From Halicephalobus mephisto (Eukaryota; Nematoda; Chromadorea; Rhabditida; Panagrolaimidae): a stretch of 64,000 nucleotides of DNA. This document shows positions 11,474 to 22,252 of the stretch, piece after piece. Position numbers and translations under genes: made by a program. The first letter of the stretch is position 1. Every line of letters starts with the position of its first letter. Where the stretch lies: the NCBI GenBank assembly GCA_009193035.1, contig SWDT01000027.1, positions 1-64,000 of the forward strand, given 5' to 3'. Under the pieces are notes generated by a model. That model was not told where the DNA came from. It ran no database searches and worked only from the letters and a program-made list of their open reading frames with translations.

Positions 11474-12115
11474 TGTAAAGAAATTGATGATGACATGATT
11501 GAATTTTTTGGTTTAAATGATATTAAGGGTTATATACCTATAAAAATTGAGAAGTATAACGATAAAATTTGGTATATGAAAGACGGTGTCATTACTAATG
11601 ACAATTCGCTACAGCGAAATGTTGCGAGCAATATCTCTAGTTTAAAAAATGTTGAAATAAAGAATAATTATAACTTACGGTTCTTGAAAAAGAAACTAAT
11701 TTTTAAAGAACATATTTTCAATGATGTGAAGACTGATATAGAAGAAGAATTACTAAATGAGATGAGACAAATGTCGAATGCCGAAATAGAATTGAAAGAA
11801 AATAAGCAGAACTCGGCTATTCTTCACGAAATTATAAACGATTTAGATAATTTATTTGAATCTCATTGGTTGAAGTACTGGAGAATTTATGTAACAATTG
11901 CTTCGACACTAATTTATGTATTTATTGCTAGATCTTTGATTTACATTGTATCACCACAGTTTTCTTTAAGTAAAAGGAAACGAAATAGAAGAAAATTAGT
12001 TTCTTTTGAGGATGCATCAACTCCAACTGGGAAAATAGAAATGAAACCTCTTAAAGTTGAAAGAAAGCGAAGTTTAACTAAATTTCCATCTGCTCTCTCA
12101 TTAAATAAGAGTTAA
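11474..12115 (+). pseudogene. C-terminal part of a single-pass membrane protein, Maverick glycoprotein candidate
   Basis: The frame is open upstream of its first ATG (11495) as far as the inserted repeat, so this is the 3' part of a larger gene. About 130 mostly polar residues with a heptad-like, Leu/Ile-rich helix are followed by one membrane segment (YWRIYVTIASTLIYVFIA), then a basic cytoplasmic tail of about 60 residues rich in K, R and S. This ectodomain-helix-anchor-tail order is that of viral fusion glycoproteins, and nematode Mavericks are known to encode a fusogen. The neighbouring capsid-like and protease-like relics support that origin. Sequence alone does not prove fusogen identity, and the N-terminal fusion region is missing. 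Confidence 0.45.
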
Positions 12116-12132
12116 AAAATTTAAAATAATAA

Positions 12133-12462
12133 ATGGTGTTGGTATTTTCGATGATCGAAAAGAATAATAAGTATAAATTATTGGATGAAAGTACTGCTAA
12201 TAAAATCGAGCAGCTCAAAGTCCATGATGATAAGAGTTATGAAGGGAGTGAGCCACCGAATAATGATGATGAAAGAATTGGAAAATCGAATAATGATAAT
12301 GAAATAATTGAAAAATCGAATAAAGATGAAAATAAAGTCACATCAAAAAAGCCTAGGAAAAAGAAATTAACATAGGAAAATAAAGAATTTGTCGATTACT
12401 TACTAGGAAAAAATGTAACAAGTTCTGGATTTAAGACAATTCCTCCGTATACTGAAAAATAA
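12133..12462 (+). pseudogene. Small charged protein of the Maverick block, one premature stop
   Basis: The frame starts at 12133, 17 bases after the preceding stop. It encodes a hydrophilic protein rich in Asn, Asp, Lys and Glu with a short imperfect repeat (IGKSNNDNE / IEKSNKDEN) and a basic KKPRKKK patch that could be a nuclear signal. An amber stop at 12373 interrupts it, and the same frame stays open for 28 more codons. The function is unknown; the assignment to the Maverick rests on position. Confidence 0.4.
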
Positions 12463-12469
12463 AAATTTT

Positions 12470-12914
12470 TTATGATACTTCTTTCAAATCCAATTCAATA
12501 TAGATGTTAATGTTATTAAACTCAATCAAATGATTGTTAATATCTACCAATTTTAAATTTATTTTATTTGGTTTGTTAGTTACTTCATGATAAATAATAA
12601 TTCTTGGTTCTATTTGTATTTCATCATTAGGTCTAAATCTATAGATTGAATTTAACATCTCTTTATTAACATAAGTCTTCGATTAAATTGCATGTAATAA
12701 AAATATTATCAATGTTATTAGTATTACCTGAGTAAGCGTTTGAGGATTTATTATCATTATTATTTTGATCATTTGTATTTATTTTACTTTTAATTTCTAA
12801 ATAACCATTTAATTTTATAACTCCTAGTTTGAACTTCTTACGTAGAAAATCTTGTGGAAATGAATACTCGAATGTTGAATCGTTGGATGTTAGTTGTAAA
12901 ATGGAAACCGTCAT
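12470..12914 (-). pseudogene. Maverick/Polinton minor capsid (penton-like) protein, broken
   Basis: Two minus-strand frames (12914-12666 and 12658-12470) carry consecutive parts of one protein. The first begins MTVSILQLTSNDSTFEY, with GYLEIKSK and then IFITCNLIEDLC. The second has IIIYHEVTNKPNKINLKLVD followed by INNHLIEFNNINIYIELDLKE. The order CDL/CNL, Y-H-x-V, INxIxLxLxDxxxxLIxFNG, I.I.L.L is the C-terminal pattern I associate with Polinton minor jelly-roll (penton-like) proteins. A stop and a change of frame separate the halves, and an Asn-rich low-complexity insert sits in the first. It converges with the upstream plus-strand gene. Confidence 0.55.
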
Positions 12915-12929
12915 TTATTAATTAAGAAT

Positions 12930-14160
12930 TTTTATATTTATTTTTTTTCTCCAAAGTAAAAATATAAGATGAATCATCAAGGAACTAATCATGTTATTTC
13001 AATGAAATAATTACTGTTGTCATATGACCTTTCTTCGCTCTTTTCTGCACTGTTGTTTCTCTAGAGCTCTCTGTGCCGAATCTTTGTGAATGGCCCTTCC
13101 AATGCCTATGTATATCTCTTCCACCTTATATATCTCCTGATATCAAACTTTTGTTTTTCTTTAATCTAATAAACTCTCTGGATAAAACAGAGCCGAATTA
13201 TTAATTTTTGAGTGTTTTTTCAAGATCCGCAGTATTTTTCTGAACACCAAGCAGAATAGTTATCCTAGACAGCTATTTTTAAATTCTGAATATTCGCAAG
13301 TGTTATGCCCTTTATTACACTGAAAATAAAAAAGATTACATGATCAAAATTTTAAAAATGTGTTCTTACGTTCTAGAACATTCGAGCCGTTCTTTTCCTA
13401 AGCAAAGCATTTCGCCATTCCTCTTCCTCAGTTTTGGTTCCGACCTTGCTCCTGTAGTGTTCTTTCTCTTGAGCTCTGTGTATCGAATGTTTGCGAATAA
13501 CGCTAATGACATTGTATATCTTTACCTTTATACAATACTAATTTTCCTAAAATATCCTATTTTTGTTGAAATCGTAAAAATTCTTATGAAAAAGAATACT
13601 CAAAAGTTGAATCGTTGGATGTTAGCTCTAAAATAAAAACTGTCATTTATATTGATGATTTTTTTATTTTAAAAATTTGCGAATTTTTTGTTCTTACGAA
13701 AGAGTCTAAAATTTCTAGAAAATTCTGACTCCATATGACGCTCTTATCATTGAATATTGTACCATTATCTACGCTTTAATTCACTGCTGATGTCTTCAAT
13801 TTCAGAGCTCTCCCTGGTGAGCTTTATTCTGGCTTTTCATCAGTATCGAAGTTTTGTAATCCTGTAATACTGTTTACACCTGAAATATAGCTCCCGTCTA
13901 AACTTAATCATTTTGTAATTTTCTTGCATGATCTCTTGGTCTAGTAGTTACCCATCCGAGGTATGCGAACTGAGTTACTCTTTCTATAGTCATACCGTGT
14001 GATTGTACAACATGATGTTGAAAACTTTTAGTTTATCATTCTTCTCCGTAAAGATATCGCTGGGTTACAAGGCAAAAAAGAATTATCTATATTGATTTCA
14101 GTCATTACATTTTTACCTGACGTGCTTCCGCACCTTCTCAAGGCTTAAGTGTAAAAAATC
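12930..14160. other. Non-coding stretch with duplicated capsid-gene debris
   Basis: The bases around 13590-13650 repeat the 5' end of the capsid-like frame at 12863-12925 (shared GTTGAATCGTTGGATGTTAG). The bases around 13440-13540 repeat 13020-13130, so the segment was partly duplicated and rearranged. No intact gene was seen. Confidence 0.5.
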
Positions 14161-14202
14161 TTTGTTCACTACTTTCCTTATTATTGTTGATCTACTTTAG
14201 AA

Positions 14203-15733
14203 ATGGATGAATTTATCAACGCGGGTGGCCACGTTCTTAGGATGATGCGTAAGAAATAGATATTATTTTGTTTTAACAAAGTTAAAATTTCAACTCTTTT
14301 TAGTAGAACAGCAAAGAGCAGAAGAAGAACGCAGACGACGCGAAGAAGAACGCAAACAACAAGAAGAAGAACGCAGACGACGCGATCAACAATATGAAGA
14401 AGAACGCAGACGACGCGAAGAAGAATACAGACGACGTGACCAACAATATGAAGAAGAATGCAGACGACGCGAAGAGGAACGCAGACGACGTGACCAACAA
14501 TATGAAGAGGAATGCAGACGACGTGACCAACAATATGAAGAAGAATGCAGACGACGTGAAGAGGAACGCAGACAACGCGAACAATATTACCAAGAACTCC
14601 TCAAAAACTGTTCACAACAATACAGCGAACAAATCAAACAACTCGAAAAGCAATACAAAAAGGATTCCAAAGAAAGACAAGAATTGAAAAAACAATACGA
14701 AAAAGAACACGAACAACGCGAGCAACATTACCAAGAACTCCTCAGAAACTGTACACAACAACACGACGAAGAACGCAAACAACATAGAGAAGAACATGAA
14801 ACGGAACGCAAAAAACTCGAACAACAACACGAAGAAGAACGTAAAAAATTTGAAGAAGAACGTAAAAAACTCGAAGAGGAAGCAGAAAAATATAAGTCCG
14901 CTGATTTTGAAAAGTGGACGATATTAAAGAATGATGACTGTATTAACTCTCTCCTGAATGAGGTAATAGTTCATGTTTTGAAATATAGTAGTATAAGTTA
15001 CCATTGAATAAGAGTTATAAAACTATTTTAGATTAAGGACAAATATCCTGGGTCCGAGATGGAGAAACTTCGTGCTGAAGCTCGAGATAAGTTTGGCATT
15101 GATTCAGACTATTTCAATTTGGGTGTAACTGGGCAATCACGTGTTGGGAAGTCAACTCTAATCAACGTTCTTTGTGGTCGTGATGATTATCATGAAGAAG
15201 CTGCCAGGATTGACATCAATGAATGCACAGATGATGTGGAAGGTTATCATCATCCTGTTGTGAAGCATTTGGTCTTATACGATTTACCAGGAACGGGAAC
15301 AAGGACACATCGAGCCGAGACATATTTCTGTGACAAAAGATTATATGTTTTCGATTGTTTGTTAGTGGTTATGGCGGGAGGTACCTTTCAAAATGACCTA
15401 TTGCTCGCAAAATTTGCACAAGACAAGGGCACTCCGGTCGTTTTCGTTCGCAATAAATTTATGGACGACTTTAACAATAAGCAAAAAGACCCTAAGTATA
15501 AGAAAATGGAAGAAAAAGAAATAATAGACGATATGCTTTTAACAACTAAGAAGCATATCTCCAAAGAATTAGACAAAACTGGAATTAAAAATCCCAACAT
15601 ATTTATTATAGAAGCTCATTCACTGCGTCAGCTTGACGGAGCCAAATTCGAAGAGCTGGATCTGCTTGACTATCTCAGTAAATTACGACATCCGCATAAA
15701 GATTTGTCATTGGAAGGTCTGAAACCTTGTTAG
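14203..15733 (+). CDS. Immunity-related GTPase (IRG-like) with N-terminal coiled coil
   Basis: Three exons (14203-14248, 14304-14962, 15032-15733) give about 468 residues; a CTACTTTAG just before the ATG is a possible trans-splice site. Residues 17-230 form an extremely charged coiled coil of EEERRRR/DQQYEEE-type repeats. The GTPase domain follows, with P-loop GQSRVGKST, switch II YDLPGTGTRTH, and G4-like VFVRNKFMDD where many IRGs have a VRSK/TK-x-D motif. The switch II and G4 surroundings are those of interferon-inducible p47/IRG GTPases, which act on pathogen-containing or cellular membranes in vertebrates. The protein stops about 85 residues after G4, short of the usual C-terminal helical domain, so it may be truncated. 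It lies between Maverick capsid and protease relics on the opposite strand and could be captured cargo or a host gene invaded by the transposon. Confidence 0.82.
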
Positions 15734-15812
15734 AAAATAGCACAACCAAGGGCAAATCGATTCGAAGAACAGGTATGGTAAGAAATAAAAAATATTCACA
15801 AAACAGAAATTT

Positions 15813-16037
15813 TCAGGGACCAAAGTAATAACACCCCCGATGGCTATTCTTGTAATAACACACCCAATGAGTACCACTATTTTTACTCTCATCCAAATTT
15901 ACAACTCCACATTCTACACTCCAAGAACTACCTGGTAGAGTATCCCTCATAAATACTCTGAAATTTTTTATTTTTAATACTTTAGCTAGGTGTGTAATGT
16001 CGTAATTTGTTAATGGTTTTAACGTTTTAATAAACAT
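15813..16037 (-). pseudogene. Maverick/Polinton cysteine protease, N-terminal part
   Basis: The 74-residue minus-strand frame reads LTNYDITHLAKVLKI..FRVFMRDTLP...ECGVVNLDES..SGTHWVCYYK, the N-terminal half of the adenain/Ulp1-like protease that processes Polinton capsid proteins. The catalytic histidine (THW) is present. The frame breaks where the YFD-FG segment with the acidic residue should be, and the cysteine half is missing. The break lies about 80 bp beyond the stop of the IRG gene, which runs the other way. Confidence 0.8.
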
Positions 16038-16039
16038 TT

Positions 16040-17370
16040 ATAATCAAGAAAAATTGATCGGATTTGCATAAAATACCTAACACAGTCAGAACTCATTCCA
16101 GTGGGATTCTAGAGAGATACAGGAGGGCCGTATCCATTTAGTAAAAATGTATATTTTTGCCGGAATCACACATAATGCCCATATCTTTTTTTTAATAAAT
16201 ATATTTCTTGAATTTATACATGAGAGGCATGTATTTTTTTTAGTAAAGTTATATAAATTTGGTTAAATTACACGTAATTCCCCGTATGCCCGGGAATGGG
16301 CAAGTGGGATAAAAGGTGTCCTAGACCCCCCCCCCCTATATATACTACTCATAAAGAGTACATGAAAGAGCAAAATTCAATATAGATCAAGCGCATTTTG
16401 TACAGAAACGTACCTAAACATTTTAAACTTAGTTAGGTATTTTCTTCATAATTAAATAACAAGACTGTCAACAGCATATCATATATTAATGTAATTGCAT
16501 TGTTTAATGATATACTTAAAAATACTCTTGAATATTACATTAAATAAACAATTTTTAATATGATCTTAGTCTGTTGCAGAAAGCAAGAAGACTCTCAGCA
16601 CGAAAACCCTTGAGATGCAGGAACTCAACTTGCGCGCCAAGCAGCCGGCAGAAGCAGAGGATTTCAGAAGCGACAACAAGGAACGAGACCAAGCTGCGAA
16701 GAATTGTTCTTAACTATTTTGTATTGTTGACTGCTGGAATACAGCGAAGAGTTAACAACCGTTAATTAAGGGAATAGGCCAGATTCCCTTACAATGTTTT
16801 AACAAAAAATCATTAAAAAACATGAAGATGTAAAAAAGTTATAGCTAAGAAACAAAAGTTGTCAAATTTTTGATCGATACTGTATAATCAAGAAAATTAA
16901 GAAACAAATATTGGAGAATTTTGTATGCCTGAAACCCTTTATGCACAAGAATTTGGGATTATTCCCTGTAACACACAGCAATATTCCCTAGTACAGGAAA
17001 GTGGGTGTGCCAGAAATAGTATTTATATACTACTGATGTGGGGATTGTTGGAGTCGATTCCGTTTATTCATTTTTTAATTTTTTTTAAATCATTAAGAAT
17101 AATTAAGTATGGTAAATATTTATTAAAAATAAAACAACTCTTTTTGCCGGTTGCGCCCATATGAACCCCTAGAGAAACTCTCATAGAGGAACAAACGACA
17201 CATTACTGGCACACCACCGCAACATTACCGACACTGGATGTCTCAAATAGTGACAAGCGACACACCACCGACACTAGGTGTCTCTGTGATCGGTGTCACA
17301 CCTTGTGCCATGCTAGAAGCGTTTTTGTGGCGTTGTTCCGACAATGTTAAATCGAGTATTGATAAGTTTA
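16040..17370. other. Intergenic, no supported gene
   Basis: An 11-cytosine run lies at 16326-16336. An open stretch at 16578-16710 reads ESKKTLSTKTLEMQELNLRA in one frame and looks exon-like after a TTGCAG, but I could not attach it to anything. Bases 17190-17320 hold short imperfect repeats around GACACACCACCGACACTAGG. Confidence 0.4.
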
Positions 17371-17378
17371 TGAAAAAT

Positions 17379-17540
17379 TCACAAAACCGCGATTTCTTCC
17401 TTTCCGTTCTCTTCCAAGTACACCAGCCCAGTTGCTCCAGGGAAATATTGGTTCAATACTGAAAAGGAAAGCAATCCTTCGTGATCGACAGGAATCAAAA
17501 GAGTTTTACTACTCTCGCCATCGGTGATTCTGATTATGTT
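17379..17540 (-). pseudogene. Orphan exon resembling TDP-43 N-terminal domain
   Basis: A TTCTTTCAG acceptor opens a 53-codon frame beginning NIIRITDGESSKTLLIPVDH and continuing GLLSFSVLNQYFPGATGLVYLEENG before a stop. The spacing IRxT, IP, L..S.V...FPGA.GL.Y is that of the TDP-43 N-terminal oligomerisation domain. No RNA-recognition motif follows on the minus strand down to about 16 kb. It could be a copied exon, the 3' end of a short gene, or an exon with a donor hidden at GCG|GTTTTG. Confidence 0.5.
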
Positions 17541-17585
17541 CTGAAAGAATAAGCGTTTCATATAAATTAAATAAAAAGAAATCAA

Positions 17586-19403
17586 GTTAAAAACAATTAT
17601 AAAATAACTGGGGAAAATGCAAAAGTCGGTTAGAAAAAATTTGAAACAACGTTAAAAACAAAGATGCGCGGCATTTTAAATCCGTACAAATAAAGTTGAA
17701 AAGAAAACTAATGTTTCGTTAAAAATTTCTGTTTAAAAGTCCGCTAATGTTTATGTCATTTATTTATAGAAAAAATTAGAATAAAAAATATTAGGTTTTC
17801 GAGTTAGGCAGATTCTGGCGTCGGTGGATGGAGCATGTGTTAATGAAAATTTGATTTAATTTCGAGTGATTTTATATAAAATAGTGAATAAAATGTGTGA
17901 AAAGGGGGTTCAGAGGTGGGGTGTATGCGCTAGAAATGGTAGTTGTATACTACTAATGTTAAAAATAAATTTTTATTAATAGTTTTAAAAAACTTCAAAA
18001 ACCACTAAAAATAAAATTTGAATGATCCCAACACGGAAAAATGCGAAATCTATGGACTCATCATTTTGGGCGAACTGAGCCAGAGGCAATCGTCCCTCAT
18101 TTATTGTTTATTTTTTTTTATATATTTTGCAAGACATTTATTTTATTGAGCTAGTTTTTCATTAAAATCAAATTTTTGCTTTATCGATTATTGTAGGTGA
18201 TCTGTTTACTTTCACATTTATATTCTGAGTCATCTAAGAACGTAAAAAGTAACGATTACTCCCCGGAAAAACCCTAGTTTTTATTCTATCGATCGATTTA
18301 CATTCCGATTCAGTGAAAATCCATAATTTTGAAATAATTGTGATCGATTATGGATCAGTTTTAAATTATTATTTTTTAATAATAATTAATTAGTCAAATT
18401 GAGGAATTAATCCATAAGCCAGTTCGCGTCAGAACACTTTACAGACACAAAAATTTTGTTTTTTGTGCCCTCCATGGGAGAGTCAATAAGGGACTCGCCT
18501 TGATGCGGGGTTTAGACCCGGGCTGTGACGTTTTTCCCCCAATGTCCATGTATCGGACAAGACGAACTTTATTTTTCTGTAAATATAAAAGCCAAAATTG
18601 ATTTTCGAGAATTATCAGTGTTCTCCGCGACCCTAGTTATGAGTTGTTAGTACTTCGATGAAAGTACAAATTTTAGATCAACAATAAATAAAGAGCGTAC
18701 TTTTACTCTTTTTCCTTAATTTAGATTACTTTGTTATTTCATTTATAATTAAAACTCTGTAAAATTAGATATTATTTTTCCTCGAAATATAATAAGGAAC
18801 ACTTTTCTTCTTTAAAATAAATGAAAGAAGTTTTTGGAACAGAACGCCAGGACTTGAAAGGTAGTTTTAAAACATACGGGGAACACTTTTCTTCTTTTGA
18901 AAATAGGTAAAGTGAATTTCGGAATATAATTCCAAGATTTGAAAATTGTCTTCATAATCTTGGGAGCTCTTTCTTCTTTAAAATAAATGAAAGAAGTTTC
19001 GGAACAGAATGCCAAGAATTCAGAAATAGTTTTGCAACTTTAGGGAAAGTCTTTAATTTTTAATTTTTAATAAAAATTACTTATGATTTTATACTTTTTT
19101 GATGAGAAACGAAATATCGAAATAATGTGAACTGAACAAAAAAAGGATTACAGAAATCCATAAAATACTCCCCGAATTACGGCGATTCAAAATTCGGGTT
19201 TTTTCTGCGTGCCTTGTACATTGTATTTTCGACTTTATAATGAAAAATTCGGAAAAGTAGACAATCGATAACTATCCTATGTTATTTGTTTAACGTTTCC
19301 CTTGGTCGGAAATTTGTTGCTTACCTATTTATAGATTGACAGTTTAATCGTTTTGTGGCTGGAATGTACTGTTCTTATCATTCACGTGCTAAAAAAGCCA
19401 GAA
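17586..19403. other. Intergenic with dispersed-repeat fragments
   Basis: Bases 17955-18100 carry a diverged single copy of the 10101-10260 repeat, including CATTTTGGGCGAACTGAGCC. Bases 18785-19030 hold three imperfect copies of a unit with CTTCTTTAAAATAAATGAAAG and GGAACAGAACGCCA. Bases 19140-19205 match the right end of the elements at 40.0 and 60.8 kb. No gene was seen. Confidence 0.5.
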
Positions 19404-19410
19404 ATTTCAG
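19404..19410 (+). promoter_or_regulatory. Probable spliced-leader acceptor, receptor gene 1
   Basis: ATTTCAG lies three bases before the ATG at 19414 with no upstream exon in frame. This is the usual geometry for SL1 trans-splicing in nematodes. Confidence 0.5.
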
Positions 19411-19413
19411 TTT

Positions 19414-22252
19414 ATGTCCTTAACTGAAGTCCCACTGACACCGATGGGGACAGAAGTTGGAAATTCTCAAGTTCATCATTCTCCACAATCTGAAAACATG
19501 AATCCTCAATATTCTTATGAGGAATCCGACGACGAAATCCGGAATAAAATCTGGGGACCTTATTACAGAATTGCTTTGACTACATTTCAGCTTTTTCCGT
19601 TTAATAAAAATGCCTCCGGCGGAATGAAATTTTTATCTTTTTTGCCTAACCTCGTGGCAGTTCTGCTTCTGCTGACGAGGGGGATATATATGCTGATCAG
19701 GATGAGTAGTGCTATTGTGAGTTTAAAATTGTTAAAAATAATAATTAAGAACTATTTTACATAACTTTGCACTTTTTGGCGCAAAATTTAGATCTTTTTA
19801 AAATTTAAAAGATATCTAAAATCATCGGATTCGTAGATTCTGAATCTCTAGATTCCGAAGATGAATATTTATTTCTGACTTCAGATTCAGAATCTACGAG
19901 TCAGATGATTTTAGATGTCTTTTAAATTTTAAAAAGATCTAAATTTTGTGCCAAAAAGTGCAAAGTTACATAAAATAGTTTGTAATTAATCCAGATTTAG
20001 CCGTTATCCCTTTTTTGGGCCTATAGTGGGATTCTGTTTTTCACTTCTCTCCATGGCCTTATTGGCGCCTTTGCGTTGCTAGTTTACAAACAAGAAATGT
20101 ACATCAGAAACACTATACAAAAGATCAGAATAACAACAAGAGATATGGTATTGTTTGGGATTTATGATTAAGAATTTAAATGTTTTAAATTAGGTTTCAT
20201 CTTCTTCGAGACAGGAATTCATATTGTCTATCTTCATCTACGCCTTCGTGATCATCCCTTCGTCAGTTTACATATATGAAAATTACATCATGTACGACAG
20301 AGACATCACGGACCTTCTGAAAATCCCCAATATCACTGCCAACGAAACAGCCAGATTTAGGTAGTACCATACAGTAATAATTGTACTTTTGTTAATTTGT
20401 GGTGATTTTAGAGAGTCAATTTTGGGAAATCGACATCTATTCTTTATCGATGCAATCATCATTGTCATCGGAGCATATCTCGTCGCAAATGCTTTGATCA
20501 TTTATTTGAGAGCAAACAGAGCGATTTGTAAGGAATATGAAAAATTCAACCAGAAATTGAAGAAGAGCATCGAAGATGCATCAATCTTGGTGGGTTTACG
20601 GATAGAAAACAGTACATGACGTATAATGTATAGATACATTAAAATAACTCTGATGTATCAGATACATTATGTTTTATGTACTGATGTATCAAATATAACA
20701 TACTCATACATTATTCACAGGAACAATAGAGCTGTTTTTTGTTTGAAGAAGATTTAGAAAGTTGTCTGTACATAAAAAAGGTACGAGCTATATGATATAT
20801 TGATATATGGAGACGGTTTTGATGTATCGGATATATTATGCTTTGTGCCGATGTATTAAGTATAGTATCGATAAATTATGCTTTATGTATCGATATATTG
20901 AATGCCATATACTGGTGCATTAGAGCTGTTTTTCGTATAAAACATGAATATACCATCTGAGTTGGATTTCTTGCATTTTGCCAGTAATGAATAGTGTAGT
21001 ATTAATTACAGTTTTTTTATATCTAGTGAAACTTTAATGTATAGGAGTAATCTTCAAAGGTGGGCAGGAGGTTCTGTGTTCTATGTTACTCAGCTTCACA
21101 AGTTTCTAGATTTATATAGATAAAATATACTTCTAAAAAACCAATTTCGAAATACTCTAAGATTACGAAATAACACAAAACTAAAATTACGGACCACTGT
21201 AGCTCCTGGGAATCTATATCAAGATAACTTTGTAACGATAAAGTCTGAATTTGTATAAAAGTGTAATTTTTTCAGCAACGTCCTGTAATAAAAGCCTACG
21301 AGGCTCAGTTGATAGATTACATCTCTACGGCCCGATTCATCACCAACACAGCTTGTTTCTTGATAGATGTAACATTCATGGCGGGGCTTTTCATCCAAAT
21401 CTCCGCTCAATTCGCTCTGAAAGCATACGGTCCAAAAATGTACAGTATACAAAACGTACTTATGGGGATGTGGACAGCTCAATCGATTTATTTCCTTTTT
21501 ATCGCGACGAGAAGACCTGCAGTGCTTCAAAATTTGGTAATTTTCGGTTTTCGGAGTTGAGTTTAAAATTAATAATTCAGCTGACTGAAACAACTGCTTT
21601 ACTGTGGTTGGATCACGGGATCTGGTCGAAGAACGAAGATCCGCTGATCAGGGAGATTGCCAGGAGCATGACGTCGAGGATAGACTCCGTAGACTACGCT
21701 TCCAAGGGGTTGTCTCCGACGAAGGCCTCCAATATTGTCTTCAGTGCGGTGGGTATTACAGTAATCTACCGTAGTTCGAAAACAGAAATTTATTCAATCT
21801 CGGTCCCGATGCGAAAGATAATTTTATTTTTATTAATATTATTTTCAATGATTTCTGAACCTATTTTTCCGAGTATTTTTAGAGTTAAAAATTTACAAAC
21901 TTTCTTCTATCTACAGTATGCGAAAATGAATTTAGCACTTTTTATTGCTTTTTTCGGTGATTTTTGAATTTATATTTTTTTATTTTTTTAATATACGGTA
22001 GATGGAAGAAAATTTACTTTTCTAAACTTAAAAATAATCAAAAATGGATTCAGAAGCTGTTAAAAAAATCAACTTCCGTGTCGGGACCGGACTTTCGTAA
22101 ATTATTTTCATTTATTATTAAATTACGAAATTTCGTAAATTATTTTTATTATATTATTAAATTACGGAATTTAGATAATGTTCGTTGTGCCGTTTATCGT
22201 CGACATTCTTGCCAAATACAAGTATGTCCCATGGTACCAAACTGACGACTAA
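19414..22252 (+). CDS. Seven-helix receptor, gustatory-receptor-like, paralog 1
   Basis: Seven phase-consistent exons (19414-19716, 20001-20147, 20194-20360, 20412-20589, 21276-21536, 21581-21748, 22175-22252) encode about 433 residues. A hydrophilic N-terminus of about 50 residues precedes seven hydrophobic segments, the first at FLSFLPNLVAVLLLLTRGIY and the last at IMFVVPFIVDILA. Long polar loops follow the fourth and sixth helices. The product aligns along its whole length with the gene at 28160-30313, for instance IWGPYYRIA/IWGPFYYIA, WAYSGILFF/WAYSTCLFF and LTETTALLWL/LRETNDLLNL. The topology and helix spacing resemble gustatory-type (GUR/7tm_7) receptors; the family name is an inference and the ligand is unknown. 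The last two exons correspond to one exon in the paralog. Confidence 0.75.
19750..19980 (+). repeat. Foldback element in receptor-1 intron 1
   Basis: Arms of about 95 bp (AACTATTTTAC..AACTTTGCACTTTTTGG and its inverse CCAAAAAGTGCAAAGTTACATAAAATAGTT) pair almost fully around a short centre. It fills most of the first intron. Confidence 0.85.
20620..20935. repeat. Degenerate ATGTATC/GATACAT repeat in receptor-1 intron 4
   Basis: Words such as GATGTATCAGATACATTATG and GATGTATCGGATATATTATG recur at irregular 40-60 bp steps. The same family flanks the mariner element at 36770-36890 and 38330-38525. Confidence 0.55.

Noticed and set aside
13340..13636. 98-codon plus-strand frame
   Set aside because: It overlaps duplicated, rearranged debris of the capsid-like gene and resembles no protein.
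14300..14830. Long frames on both strands across the coiled-coil exon (DDAKKNADD-type and FFASSAFFF-type)
   Set aside because: They are shadows of the GAA/CGC-rich repeat; the frame continuous with the GTPase exon is the EEERRRR one.
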